A stretch of DNA of 64,000 nucleotides. Source: Dioscorea cayenensis subsp. rotundata. Its lineage: Eukaryota; Streptophyta; Magnoliopsida; Dioscoreales; Dioscoreaceae. Of this stretch, positions 1-11,501 are shown piece after piece (the stretch's first letter is position 1; each line of letters begins with the position of its first letter). The notes under the pieces are model-generated. The model made no database searches and was not told the DNA's origin. It saw only the letters and a program-made list of their open reading frames with translations. A program made the translations under genes and the position numbers. The stretch covers positions 2,232,001 through 2,296,000 of the forward strand of contig NC_052487.1 of the NCBI RefSeq assembly GCF_009730915.1. Reading direction: 5' to 3'.

Positions 1-239
1 TTTTAAGTATGGAAGATGTGTTCTAATCCTGAAAAATAAATATAAGCAAAATTTTATATTTACTTTTGAGATTTGAAAATATATTTATAAAAAAAAAATT
101 TAATTTTTGCACATAAACCCAGAGAAAATCGGTTAATCTTCTCCATAAATATAAGTTTTTATAAGTTATTTTATAAATAATTTATATACAGTGTTCGATG
201 CTATTGAATAAATATCTAATCAAATTTTAGTGGTAAATA

Positions 240-329
240 CTTTCCGATGCCCGATGATTATGCAGTGCGAACGATCCATATTATATTATGACACGTGTTT
301 CCCATGTGTTTTTCTCTCTCCACACACAC

Positions 330-368
<39 letters not shown>

Positions 369-417
369 AATAGAACGTAGTAGCAGTTCTCTCAATAGAG
401 CTTGAAGAGGAGTATCA
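240..417 (+). promoter_or_regulatory. Promoter block of SINA-like gene 1
   Basis: A G-box core CACGTG lies at 292-297 and a long TA run ending in TATAAATAG lies at about 330-372, some 45-50 bases before the start codon. The stretch with CGATGCCCGATG and the G-box recurs before the genes at 9176 and 16299, so it is a shared ancestral promoter. A G-box suggests bZIP/bHLH control (inference). Confidence 0.5.
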
Positions 418-1906
418 ATGGAGAAACCCTCCTTCTACCGCACCAAGAACAAGAGCATTAAAAAAAGGAATAAGGTGACTGAAACTAATAAGGATCCAAA
501 TCAGGAGGACATGTTGAAATACAAAGAGGTGGCTTCACAAGAGAAGGAGAATGAAGAGGTATCTAGAGGAATTCTTGTGCTGATTAAGGCTGATGTCTTT
601 CATTGTCCTATCTGTTGCCATGCTTTGGATCCTCCAATCCATCAGGTATGATTCTCATTGATCTATGCATTTTAACTTGTTGGATTCTGTTCATAATTTT
701 GCCATTGATTTCTATGTGCTTAGATTTTTTTTATTTTTTCCTTGCTATTCTTTTTAAAAGTTGTTTAAATTTGCTGGTTGGATTGAGATATTTTCATTTT
801 TTGATGTGATTTCTATTGGTTGTATTGGTTGATTTTAAATTTTCTCATGTATTTAAAAGTAGCTTCAATTTCTACTCAATATGCTGTTAGTACAAGAATG
901 CAAGAAAAATCTTCCCTTAGCATGTTATGTCTCTGATTAATTGACCAGTAATGCATTTTTCCTGAGCAAATATGTTTCTTTTTTTTTTCTTTTTTTTTTA
1001 AAGTCATTTCAATTGCCATTGTTTTGATATATATATATTCAACCTTGTGCTTACTGATGTTCATGGTGTCTTTCTGGCAAAAATTGAATAAGCTACAAAG
1101 GAAATTGCTCATCTTTTATCATTATGGGTTGAAAGTTCAATATCAAAATGCATGTTAATTATCATACTATGATGTTAAAGGTTTTATAATTATTTCTAAT
1201 TTTTGCACCATATATTTCTTGTCAGCTAATGAATTATTTTTTTCACCTTTTTTTTTTCACCCAGTGTCAAAATGGTCATGTGATGTGCTCTAAATGCTGT
1301 GTCAATCTTAATGGCAAATGTCCATCATGTTCTGAAATCATTGGTCTTATACGATGTTTGACATTAGAAAAAATCATTGAATCAATGGAAATAAGTTGCT
1401 CAAATGCCGGATGTGATGCAATTGTGTCCTACTTAGACAGAGCATCCCACCAGAAGTCATGCATTTATGCACAATGCTTTTGCCCTCTTTGTTCATTTCA
1501 AGGTTGCATGTCAAGTCTTTCTCAGCATGTTGCAGACAACCATAAAAAATCTGCAGTTCAATTATTCAGTTATGAATCCTGCTTTGATGTTCGTGTTACT
1601 GATCATGAACTTAACATTCTTATCGCTCCCGATAATCGTCTGTTTCTCTTGCTAATTAAAGATGTAGCTGAAGGGGTTGCATTCTCAGTTATTGGTATCT
1701 GTCCTGCAGCTGAAGATTATAAGTTTACATATAAACTTTCAGTTTATAACCATCCAAATTATATTGAGTTGAGATCATCTGGATCAATGACTTGTGAATG
1801 GAAGGGTGTTCATCCCAAAACTTTTCTCCTTGTTCCTGCTGATGCATTTCCTTGTCACAAGTTACAAGTATGTGTGACCATAACGAAAAAGAATATGCGG
1901 CCATGA
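418..1906 (+). CDS. SINA-like RING E3 ubiquitin ligase, copy 1 (2 exons, intact)
   Basis: E3 ubiquitin ligase of the seven-in-absentia type, which selects substrates for ubiquitin transfer. Exons 418-645 and 1265-1906 are joined by a GT-AG intron in phase 0 and give 289 residues. Residues 1-50 are lysine- and glutamate-rich. The C3HC4 RING starts with CPIC at 63-66 in exon 1 and continues in exon 2 (CxNGH at 77-81, CSKC at 84-87, CPSC at 95-98). The SIAH zinc finger follows at about 121-169 (Cys121, Cys126, His138, Cys142, then Cys149, Cys152, His164, His169), then the substrate-binding beta-sandwich to the end. The intron separates the first zinc-binding pair from the rest of the RING. Exon 2 is very close to that of the gene at 9176. 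The family is clear; the substrate is unknown. Confidence 0.88.
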
Positions 1907-2132
1907 TCTGTTGATGGGACTCAGTCTTCAGCTGAAATGTAGTATCTGTTTTTGATTTCTGTTTTTATAATGACAAGGCCTGGTGTCCTGTTTTGTTCTT
2001 ATATATTGCAACTCTTTGCTATTTATCTCTCTTGCATGAATACTCAAGGTAATTTAATGTATTTACTCTTTGTTTGGGATTTTTGTGTACTTAATGTGAT
2101 TATTTCCAGTAGTAAGAAAAATTGAGAGGTAT

Positions 2133-2170
<38 letters not shown>

Positions 2171-2729
2171 ATAATAATAGATAAACTAGTGGTATGACAC
2201 CAAAGTATAATATATTATTAATATATATACAAAGAAAAACTACAAGATATATATATATATGATTAAAATTCTATATAAATAAATACAAATTATAAATGAA
2301 TAATTTTTTCTGTTTCTGAGATCAAAATCACAAGATTTTAATCTTGTAAGTAAAGAGCGATAATATTTTTTCAGAATAAATTTTTTGAATAGGTTTTCAA
2401 ATGACGTGGATACCAGCTTGTTATCCACATCATTTATTCTTTTTTAATATAAACTTCGAATTTAAACCCTAAACATCCTTGAATTTTTAAAATTTTAAAA
2501 AAATTATAAAAAAACTACATGTAATATCTTGAACCTAGATTTTATAAAATCCTACCTAATAATCGAAAAGATTAAACTCTAACTAATAAATACTAAATTT
2601 TAAACCTTAAATCTTAAATTTTAAGCCCTATATATATTAAATTGTAAATTTTTGGTGTTTGCAATTTATGATTTAGAATTTAGGAAAGGAGTTTCGGTTC
2701 ATTGTTTAGATTAAAAATTTTAATTTAAG
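1907..2729. other. 3' flank and AT-rich spacer
   Basis: Holds the likely 3' UTR of copy 1 (similar to the sequence after the gene at 9176), an AT microsatellite at about 2138-2166, then AT-rich DNA with loosely repeated TTTAAACCCTAAA-like words. No gene seen. Confidence 0.5.
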
Positions 2730-2933
2730 ATTTAGAACTCGCTCATTTTCATGCAATGGCTAGTTTGTTTTCTGACTTTTAATGAGTTCAAAATTCTATT
2801 TCTTCACGATATGAGACAATGTTAGAATGCATATTAAAGTTCTCTTTTTGTTACTATGGTATATACCTTTATGCAAGTATAGTGTTTTATTTTTTCAGAT
2901 GTTGATTTAGTCATTATAGATAACTAAAATGTA

Positions 2934-3190
2934 CAACAAAAACCATTAGTCGCAACTATTTGGGGTGCATGAAGCCTTCTCTTCCACGTTGTTTTATCAA
3001 ATGTCAAAAGATTAGATAAACTAAGATCAAGACGTATCATTTCGCAAAGTTTCCGCTAAAGACTTTTTAGGTCTATCTTTTTTTTGTTCTTCAGTCCTAC
3101 ACTTGAAGAGCTTCCGCCCTTGTTACGTGGGCATCAACCGTTAATCTAAGGATGCATGTACCATGTTAGTTGATTCTCTCTTGGCATATC
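2934..3190 (-). repeat. RTE-like LINE (or partner SINE) 3' tail in the pseudogene intron
   Basis: Begins with ACAACAAAAACCATTAGTC followed by CAACTATTTGGGGT, which read on the - strand is the ending of a dispersed plant non-LTR family: a short hairpin, then a TTG-rich tail. The same piece lies at the same intron position in the copies at 11502 and 21416, so it was inserted before these loci were copied. Family name is from memory; the repeat itself is certain. Confidence 0.55.
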
Positions 3191-3680
3191 AGTAATAGAT
3201 GTTACTCCCAATCTATTTAGGATAAATTTAGCAACTAAAATGCATTCTTTCTTATTTATTCAGCAAAATCTTTATCGTAATTCTCCAAGAATACATTTTT
3301 TATCAGCTGATTTTCTTGTCTTTTCTTCCAATGTCAAAATGGTCATGTGGTGTGCTGATGTTGCTGCATCGCTCTTAGTGGCAAATGTCCAGTCTGCCCT
3401 GAATTAATTGGTCACATATGCTGTTTGGCACTAGAAAGGGTTATCGAATCAGTAAAAATACACTGTAAACACCAAATACAGATGCAATACAACCCTAGCA
3501 TACTCACACTGAGAAGCACACCAGAAAACCTGCAATTATGCTCCATGCAACTGCCCTGACTCATCTTGTTCATTCGGGGGCACCACAAGAAGTCTTTTGC
3601 AGCATGTCCACAGCCACCACAAAAATGTCTGCTGTCGAAGTTAGATATGGATGTTATTTCCCTATTGAAGTTAATCTTTT

Positions 3681-3911
3681 TTTTTTGGATGGAGAAGAGG
3701 AGCGGGGCGAACCTATTAGAGACCCCAGAGACGTGCACAAGCTTCGGTGGAATAAGTGGGGACGAGCCGCGCTCATGTGGGTGCTGGAACCACCTGTACA
3801 CAACTACTATTCAACTCCCAGAAATGTAACCTCAGCTGAGAATTGAACTCTCACCACTCGGTGAGAGGCTCTATCGACGACCCGTGTACCAATAGACCTG
3901 AAAGTCGTTGG
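3681..3911 (-). mobile_element. tRNA-derived SINE with 20-base target duplication
   Basis: A 231-base block absent from the paralogous exons at 23052 and 12935. It is flanked by perfect 20-base copies of CCTATTGAAGTTAATCTTTT (3661-3680 and 3912-3931). Read on the - strand it starts with a tRNA-like head that includes AGTTCAATTCT, which fits the polymerase III B box RGTTCRANNCY, and ends in a run of A. Short length, Pol III box, A tail and long target duplication together define a SINE. Subfamily unknown. Confidence 0.85.
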
Positions 3912-4525
3912 CCTATTGAAGTTAATCTTTTAGAAACTCCATTTCTCATCCTTATCGGTTTAGAAAGCCATCTCTTCCCGCTTTTGAACAAGAATGACAC
4001 AAGCGGTGGAAATGCGCTCTCGATGATTTGCATTTGTTCAAGCACAGAGAATCATAACTTTGTATATGAGCTTTCAATTGGTGATGATAGGATGAATCTT
4101 AAACATGGGCGGAAGCTACAAGTAAATGGAAGGGTGTTTATCCTGCTAAATTTTTTCTCTTTGCTTTCTCTCACAAGATCATTGTGAATGTGTGTCCATA
4201 CAGAAATTCAAGCTGCCTCCTAATTCTGCTGATGGGAATCATGCTTAGTTTTTCTGAAATAATGGAATGTTTATCTGTTATTCTACTTTTGTGACAAGTG
4301 CCCAGTTTGATCTCTTTAATGTTTTGTTTTGTTTTATTTGTTTCAGTTTTAGGGTTTGTTTGGATTGGTTCATGTAAAAAAGGTTTGTCTTTTGAGTAAA
4401 TTATGGCTTTTGATTCTTTTTAAGCTTTGTGTTTAAACATGTTTATTCATGAATGGGGCTTTTAGAAAATTACTAAACGGGACATTCAATTAAGGATAAT
4501 GATAATTATTATTTTATTTATGCAG

Positions 4526-4938
4526 GAGCATTTTAGTCATTGAAAAATCTCGCACACTCTTCTGGATGATACTGCTGAATACAAGGACTTTGGCGGCATA
4601 AATGATCTCGCATTGAAGATGGGAACTTTCTCCTCCTTGTATCCAGATATCTCAATGGAATCTCTTGCTGAAGTTTTACATATGAACAATGGTAATCTGA
4701 ATGAGGCTATTAATATGCTAGGGCAGTTTGAGGCACTCATTTATGCTCATCTCTGAAATCCCATTTTTGTTCCTGTGAAGCTTATTGCTTTTTATATTTA
4801 TTACCTAACTGAATTATATGATTGTTGCAGAATGAAGGGTTTGATTCTGGTGATTTCATTGAAACTTTAGAGGCGAGAAACAACTGTGACCCTACTTCAC
4901 TGGAAAGTAGTTCCAGTGGGACAAGCGACACCGTCTGA
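4526..4938 (+). pseudogene. Tail of a CUE/CID5-like gene, fragment a
   Basis: Two exon remnants, about 4565-4732 and 4831-4938, can be read in phase across a retained intron. The product has a CUE-like helix pattern (SSLYPDISMESLAEVL, then NLNEAINMLGQFE) and ends at a stop at 4936-4938. Such motifs occur in plant PABC-interacting CID5/6-like proteins. The donor reads GAG|GC rather than GT. The front of the gene is missing, and an intron is kept, so it came by DNA duplication, not retrocopying. A second copy lies at 13290-13576. The family call is moderate. Confidence 0.5.
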
Positions 4939-6050
4939 TAATTCTGAGTGTTGTGAATGAGGATGATATAGTACCATATCGATTCTGCTTAGCAATTGTG
5001 TAATTCCCATACATAGTTTGTAGTATCGTTTAGGTTTTCCTGCTTCAAAAAATTGCAGCATGGACTGGTTAGTTTTGTTGTTATAGGATTAATGTCTGAA
5101 ATGTTTTGCTTTCAAGTTGATAATATGATATAGCCATAGACAAAAGGAGAGGGGGCAAGCAGAGGCGGAAGGAGGTGGTGAAGGGGTTAAACACTCGCTT
5201 TGGCTCCATCTTATATGTTATATATATATATTACACAGTACATATAATATATTAATTTATAATTATATATATTATATTTATATTTAATATAATCTTGCAT
5301 ATCGTTTTTTTTTTTTAGATTTTGTCGTAACAAGCTACTTCATCTTATTAGAAATTTATTCTTATGATTTTTATTTTGTATAAAATTTTTAAATTCTGAA
5401 AAAAAATAATTTTAGAATATGTTTTGATTTTGTTGAATGCCATGATTTTGCAAGTCGGTGGAATGATTTAATTTTTACCAAATAGTGGTAGTTGTTAGTT
5501 GTATGTATATTTTTTATTTTTAAAATATTAATTATAATTTTTTTTAGTTTGAATTAATATAAAAAAATTTCATATTTAAATCAAAACTAGATTGGATTTG
5601 TCTAAATAATTCAACTCTCATCTCATATTGATAATCATGATATATTTTTTGAAATATTAATTATTATAATTTTAAATTTAAATTAATATAATTTTTTTAA
5701 AAAAATATAATTTTTTAAATTAAAGTTAGCACCCTTCATTTTCACCTAGTTCCCCCACTGATTGGGTATATATATGTCAAAAAAAACATCTATTTCACTG
5801 GATTATTTACTCTTTATGGCGGCAAATATTTAATCATAAAACACACACAAAAAATATATATATAATTTTTTAAATTAAAGTTAGCACCCTTCATTTTGAC
5901 CTAGTTCCCCCACTGATTGGGTATATATATGTCAAAAAAACATCTATTTCACTGGATTATTTACTCTTTATGGCGGCAAATATTTAATCATAAAACACAC
6001 ACATAAATGAAACAAAACCTACATATCAATATTAAAAAAAAATAAAAATA
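4939..6050. other. AT-rich spacer
   Basis: The first 170 bases match 13578-13750, extending the copied SINA + CID cassette. The rest is AT-rich, with a GC-richer patch at 5150-5210 that looks like the end of an unidentified repeat. No gene seen. Confidence 0.5.
5706..6004. repeat. Tandem duplication, 155-base period
   Basis: The stretch from TATAATTTTTTAAATTAAAG at 5706 recurs at 5861 and runs in step through the GGCGGCAAATATT word to a CA-rich end near 6004. The copies differ by one base in an A run and one or two substitutions, so the event is recent. Confidence 0.9.
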
Positions 6051-6574
6051 AAAATTGCAAATTCATAATATTCAAGCATGATCTACATAAAGAGGATGTC
6101 AAGCTATACCTGAAACTAATAACAAGGATCACAATAAGGATAATATATCATCTGAATTCAAAGGGAAAAAAAAAGGGATAAAATTCATGAAAAGTTCATG
6201 CACATGTTCAACCAGTATGAACAATCAATGACACAGTTGGAGAATCTGTACAATCCTTTGGATATTGAATGGTATAATACACCTGTGGTAAAAAAATAAG
6301 TGTTTTTATTTTAGGACCAATTTTTTTTTAAATATCATTTGACTATCACAATTTCAAGTTAACTTGCATTCCTGATAAATTTCATCTCATCAAATAAAAT
6401 TTTCAATATTTTATTTGTTTATTAATTAATATTTTTTTAAAAAAACTTTCTTATATAACTCAACTTTAATTTTCAGAGTTCAATGCAGAGAATACCGAAG
6501 TAAACAAACCTTGATAGTTGATATACCCTTTATTTGTGAAGACTGTTTAGTAACTTGTTCCGGTATTTATTATT

Positions 6575-6615
6575 GGAACATTTGGAACATTTGGAACATT
6601 TGGAACATTTGGAAA
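6575..6615. repeat. 9-base minisatellite
   Basis: About four and a half copies of TGGAACATT in tandem, followed by a GAA-rich run. The paralogous site near 15795 has only one copy, so the array grew after duplication. Confidence 0.9.
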
Positions 6616-6800
6616 AAAAAAGAAGAAGAAGAAGAAGCCAAATTTAATATTTACTTTTGAGATTTGAAAATATATTTATTTAAAAATTATTATTTTAATT
6701 TTTTTACATAAATCCAGAGAAAATCGGTTAGTCTTCTCCATAAATATAAGTTTTTATAAGTTATTTTATAAATAATTTTTTTACACTGTTCGATGCTATT

Positions 6801-8240
6801 TGCACAAGAATTAAGAACAACAATAAATTTTTCATATTTTTACAATAAAACAAGTTAAATGACCAAACTACAAATTTTCTTGGGACTACAATTATAATTG
6901 AAAATGATTCTCTTTTTTTAATTTTTCCACCCATTACTCCATCGTTGATTTTTTTCCTCTTTCAAAATACTCCAATTGGCATGTTTTACCACCAAATTTT
7001 TCATTTTAAAATTTTGAAAATCTATACTTTTCAATGTATAAAATCTGTTCCCACTAAAATTTTAATTTAAAATTATGGATATGTATAATTTCCACCAAAA
7101 CTTATCCTATAAAATAAGACAACGTTATCATTTAATGGATTTACATGAAATAGATTTAAATATAGATGGAAATAGGCCTCAAAGACAAGTACAAATTCAA
7201 TTGCCATATCTTAATATTGATATTACAACTATTATCGACCTCAATCTCAGTCCAAGTTCTTCAATATTTGAGATAACTTCATCAAATCATTTACAATTCG
7301 ACTTGAACAGAACACCATGTGAAGAAACCGTAGAAGATTACAGTCTTATAAATTTAAATTTGAATGGCTCAGATGCACTTTATGAAGTAACTTCAAATAT
7401 GGCAATAAGATTGCATCATGAAACAAACTCGGATATTTGCAAGTATGTTAACTCTCTTTTCATATTATTTTAAAAAAATACTAATATGCTAGTGTAAACA
7501 AAGATAAAAAAAAAAAATAAGAAGTTTTTATTTAAATTTAAATTTTTCTTTATGAATAAATTAACCTAGAATTTTACTAGTTTGCTAGTGTAAATAAAGT
7601 CGTTACGATAAATTGAGAGATAAGTCAATCTATTATCAAATAAAAAAAGAGATTTATTTAAATCAAAAGAGTTATTTATAGATAAATTATTTAAATCAAA
7701 ATAGTTATTTATGGATAAATTAGTTATAATAATTATTTTGATTTAAATAAATCTCTCTTTTTTAATTTATCTTACGGAGAGAGAGAGAGAGTATGTAAGA
7801 TAAAAATAATATAGTTTTATTTAAATGATATGATTCGAGTTTTATTTAAATTAAAACTAGTTTGCATGGTAAAAGATAAAAATAAAGTTTTATTTAGTAT
7901 TGTATGATTATAAAACTTATATAGTGGATTTCATTACATGGTGTATCTTTGGTTTCTTCTTTGGTAGACATTATATCAAAATCAAATGAAGGTTTAGATC
8001 CCGCAACTATGGAACATGGAGTCTTTACATCTTTTTATTTTCTTTGTTGGTCTTTAATTTAAAATTAAGTTTATAAAATTATATAGTGGATTTCATTAAT
8101 ATATTTTGGAAATTGAAATTCTTTATTAAAAAAGGGTAGGGTTGAGAAAAAAAAAAGAAATTTTATCTTGGTAACATAAATGACAAGTATTTTAGAATTT
8201 TTTTTACTTCCTAGAACAACATCTAATTCGGAACGGAGAA
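6801..8240. mobile_element. 1.4 kb insertion with mariner/Stowaway-like end
   Basis: The promoter blocks of the genes at 418 and 16299 run straight from CGATGCTATT or CGATGGTGTT into GAATAAATATCTAAT. Here the two halves are parted by about 1.44 kb. The inserted DNA begins with TGCACAAGAATTAAG, a word also found just inside the Stowaway end at 14068, and ends with GGAACGGAG before TAA, like the right end of a Stowaway/mariner element. It holds the open frame at 7075. The left terminal repeat is not clear. Confidence 0.5.
7075..7442 (+). CDS. Hypothetical exon with repeated DLN motifs; possible mariner-like transposase N-terminus
   Basis: The frame opens with ATG at 7075 about 30 bases after a TATAAAATC box and stays open to a strong plant donor, GTATGT, at 7443; without splicing it stops at 7473. 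The roughly 122 residues carry four DLN/NLN words (HEIDLNIDG, IIDLNLSPSS, FDLNRTP, INLNLNG), resembling EAR-type repression motifs. Plant mariner-like transposases have DLN-rich starts, which agrees with the mariner-like end of the surrounding insertion (inference). No DDD catalytic exon was found downstream, so it is a fragment or an unknown small gene. Confidence 0.35.
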
Positions 8241-9175
8241 GTAAATATCTAATTAAATTTTAGTGGTAAATACTTTCCGATGCCCGATGGATTGTGTAAT
8301 ACCAATGGTCGATATTATCGAAAACTCAAATTGGATTTAAATAAAATAGATTAAAATATAGGCTATTTGCCCAAATCCAGAGAAAATAGATTAATCTTCT
8401 ATATATATATTAATTATTTTTTTAAAAAAAATTATTTATTTTTTGAAAATTATTTATTAGTCCTTGCAACTTTTCAAACATCTCCTGCAATCCCTCTGAC
8501 ATTTCAATTTCCATTGTAATATTTTCTTTTTTAGTTTACTTATTTTCAGTTCTTGCATCAGTTTATTTTATTTAAAAATCTAATTTTGTTCCGCTGCTTA
8601 TGAAATGTACTTGCCATTTATTAAGTATAAAAAAGTATTTATGTATAACTATAAATTTTAATTTAATATTTAATATTTTTGTTTAATATTTATTTTTGAC
8701 CTTTAATATATTATTTTCTTGTTTGTTATTTTGTGTTTCTGTTTAAAATCGATGAAAGGTATTTATGAAGGGTATTTTGCTATTTTGCTATTTTGTATTT
8801 CAATTTAAAAAAAAAACAAAATACTGAAAAAATAAGTTATAGATAATGTTTAAATATATATATATATAAAATAGTCCATGGATTTTTGGATTAAGTGAAA
8901 AAATTGGAAGAGTAATATGAACAATTTATTTAGTTTTTTTTTTTACAATTAACTTTTTTAAAATGTTCGATGTTATTGAATAAATGCTCGCTGGTTTCCG
9001 ATGGATTTTAGTACGAACGGTAGAGATTCACTTCATCAGACAATACTAACCACTACGATTATGACACTTGTCCCCCATATATATATATATATATATATAT
9101 TGTGTGTGTACAATGTACATAGAATAGAACGTAGTATATATTACTTCTCTCAACAGAGTTGGAAGAGGCGCATCA
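8241..9175 (+). promoter_or_regulatory. Promoter region of SINA-like gene 3, with a duplicated block
   Basis: The conserved upstream word TTTCCGATG occurs twice, near 8274 and again near 8995, each followed by sequence like that before the genes at 418 and 16299. The G-box position of the others reads CACTTG at 9065-9070, so the core is lost here. A TA run at about 9079-9100 supplies TATA-like sequence. The region between is AT-rich. Confidence 0.4.
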
Positions 9176-9407
9176 ATGGCGAGGCCCTCTAGCACCAAGA
9201 GGAAGGAAGTGGCTAAAACTCAAGAGGAGAAATCCAAAAGGCCAAAGGATGATGAGGTATCCAGAGGAATGCTTGTTCGGATTGAAGCTGATGCGTTTGA
9301 TTGTCCTATCTGTTTTGAAGCTCTGTATCCTCCAATCTACCAGGTTAATTTGATTACCATCAGTTGGTCCATTTTAACTTGAGATTTTATTATTTTTAAC
9401 TTTTACA

Positions 9408-9447
<40 letters not shown>

Positions 9448-10150
9448 CTTGTCAGCTAACGAATCATTACTTTTTCATTTTTTTTTTTTTTTAAACCAGT
9501 GTCCGAATGGGCATTTGATGTGCTCAAAATGCACTGTTAAGCTTACTGGGAAATGTCCATCTTGTTCTCAAATTATTGGGCTGATACGCTGTTTGGCATT
9601 AGAAAAAATCATTGAAACAATGGAAATAAGTTGCTCAAATGCCGGATGTGATGAAACTCTGGTGTACATAGACAGAGCATCCCATCAGAAGTCATGCAGT
9701 TATGCACAATGCTCTTGCCCTGTTTGCTCATTCCAAGGCTGTGTGACAACTCTATCTCAGCATTTTGTAGACACACACAAATTTTCTGCAGTTAAATTCA
9801 AATATGAATCTTGTTTTGGTATTCATGTTACTGGTGAGGGACGTCGCATTCTTATTTCTCCTGATAATCGTTTGTTCCTCCTGCTGATTAATAGAGATGT
9901 AACTGAAGGGACTGCACTCTCAGTTGTTGGCATCTGTCCTGCTGCTAAAGAGTATCAATTTACATATGAACTTTCAGTTGACATGTTTTCTACTCATCTT
10001 GAGCTAAGAGCAGCTGGAGCAATGACTTGTGAATGGAAGGGTGTTCATCCCAAAACTTATCTTTTTGTTCCTGATGATGCATTTCCTTTACCCAAGTTAC
10101 AAATCTTTGTGACCATCAAGAAAAACAATGTGTGTCCAGGACCAGGCTGA
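9176..10150 (+). CDS. SINA-like RING E3 ubiquitin ligase, copy 3 (2 exons, intact)
   Basis: Exons 9176-9343 and 9500-10150, phase-0 GT-AG intron of only 156 bases, 272 residues. The N-terminus is short and basic (TKRK, KSKRPK), possibly a nuclear signal. RING: CPIC at 43-46, then CPNGH, CSKC and CPSC in exon 2. The SIAH finger (CSNAGCD, then HQKSC, CSCPVCSF and a closing H-x4-H pair) and the Sina beta-sandwich are complete. Exon 2 differs little from that of copy 1, while the intron has lost about 460 bases and gained a TA microsatellite at 9409-9444. All zinc ligands are present, so it should be active as a ligase. Confidence 0.9.
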
Positions 10151-10382
10151 TGGAATTGAACTCAGGCTTTGCTGAAATGTAGTCTTTGCTTTTTTATTTC
10201 TGTTTTCTGTTTTTATAATAATAAGGCTGGTATCTTGTTTTGTTCTTATATATTGCAACTCTATGCTAATTATCTCTCTTGCATAAATAATCAAGATAAG
10301 TTAATGTAAGTACTCTTTGTTTGGGATTTTTATGTACTCAGGGTTACTATTTCAAGTAGTCTGAAAATTTGAGTGGTGTTCT

Positions 10383-10385
<3 letters not shown>

Positions 10386-10436
<51 letters not shown>

Positions 10437-10452
10437 TAGAGAGAGAGAGAGT
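10386..10452. repeat. TA then GA microsatellite
   Basis: A TA run to about 10434 followed by a GA run to 10452. It lies at the same distance after the stop as the AT run after copy 1, so it dates from before the duplication. Confidence 0.9.
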
Positions 10453-10552
10453 AAAGAACAACTACAACGCATAAGTACTTTTCTCTCTATTCTCTTTTGA
10501 TTCCTAGAATAGAAGGATTAGTTGGGAAGAGATAAAGTATAGAGGGACTATG

Positions 10553-11187
10553 AGGTTGTTTGGATTGGCTTCTAGGAAACCTATAAGCATGTTTTTTTAT
10601 AAGTGAATCACTTTTGGAGGAAAGAAAATGTATTTGTATTAGGTTTTCTGCAAAAGTAGAAGCTGTTAAAAAAACACAAATTCAGCTTTTTTTCAAAAGC
10701 TGGTAAAGAGATGTTTTTAAAAAAAACACTTCTAAAAAAATGTTTTTGGGTGTTGTAAATTACCAGTTTACCCTCAACAATTGAACAAATTAATGCCCTC
10801 AGTCCTAGCTTATTAGACAACAACAAACATGACAATAATAATAATAATTATTATAATAATAATTGTAATTGTAATCATAATTATAATTATAATTATAATA
10901 CATTAAGTTATTATTATTATTATCATTAATGTTTTCGTTACCATTATTAATAGCAATGTATAATAATAACTCAATGAAAAATTAATGATTTGCCACCCCT
11001 AAAAGCCCTTTTAAAAATCCACATCCAAATAACTTCACACATATAAAAGTACTTTTACATTAGCTTATCCATACATAAAATACTGAAAAACATTTAATTT
11101 ACTCTCAAAAGCACTTAAAAAAAAAAAAGTGATTCTACAACTTAAAAAAAAAAGCAATTTTTTTTAACCTAATCTAAACAAGACTTA
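10553..11187. mobile_element. hAT-like MITE
   Basis: An AT-rich block bounded by GTTGTTTGGATTGGCTTCT and, at the other end, the inverted word AATCTAAACAAG, with AAAGTACTTTTACA-type palindromic words inside. This is the usual look of plant hAT-type miniature elements. Exact ends and target duplication were not resolved. Confidence 0.45.
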
Positions 11188-11339
11188 AGTGTATCAACTT
11201 TCAAGAATATAGAGACTAGTTTGCAATATTTCTGAATAAAGATACCGAAAGAGAAGTGAGGAAAATAAAGAGACCAATTAGTGTATTATACCCAAGTAAC
11301 CCAATATATATATATATATATATATATATTATTAGATCG

Positions 11340-11501
11340 CTTAATTGGTGGCAAAATGGACGGTGGATATCATAGTCATCTGGTAAGACTAGAGCTTGTG
11401 ATGCCGCCACGTGGCCGTATATCTTTGTCGTCTCCTATAAAACCACCTGTTTCCAATTTGATTCTTCGATTAGGAAGAACGGAGCATTGAGAGGGCGTTT
11501 T
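11340..11501 (+). promoter_or_regulatory. Promoter block of pseudogene copy 3'
   Basis: G-box CACGTG at 11408-11413 inside GCCGCCACGTGGCC and TATAAAA at 11436-11442. The block closely matches the one before the intact gene at 21416, which pairs these two loci as sisters. Confidence 0.55.

Larger units (their letters stand above)
2730..4248 (+). pseudogene. SINA-like pseudogene, copy 2 (intron + exon 2 remnant, split by a SINE)
   Basis: From about 2730 the sequence matches the intron of the intact gene at 21416, and from 3332 its exon 2; exon 1 is absent. The splice acceptor AG has become AA. An in-frame stop falls just after the CxNGHxxC motif, later frameshifts scramble the zinc finger, and a 231-base SINE sits at 3681-3911. 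The closest relative is the gene at 21416: both have the words for SGKCPVC- or SRKCPVC-like RING ends and KIIVNVS-like tails. The copy is dead. Confidence 0.85.

Noticed and set aside
3412-4045. Several open frames across the SINE-split pseudogene
   Set aside because: They are chance frames in a dead exon 2 and the SINE; none keeps a domain.
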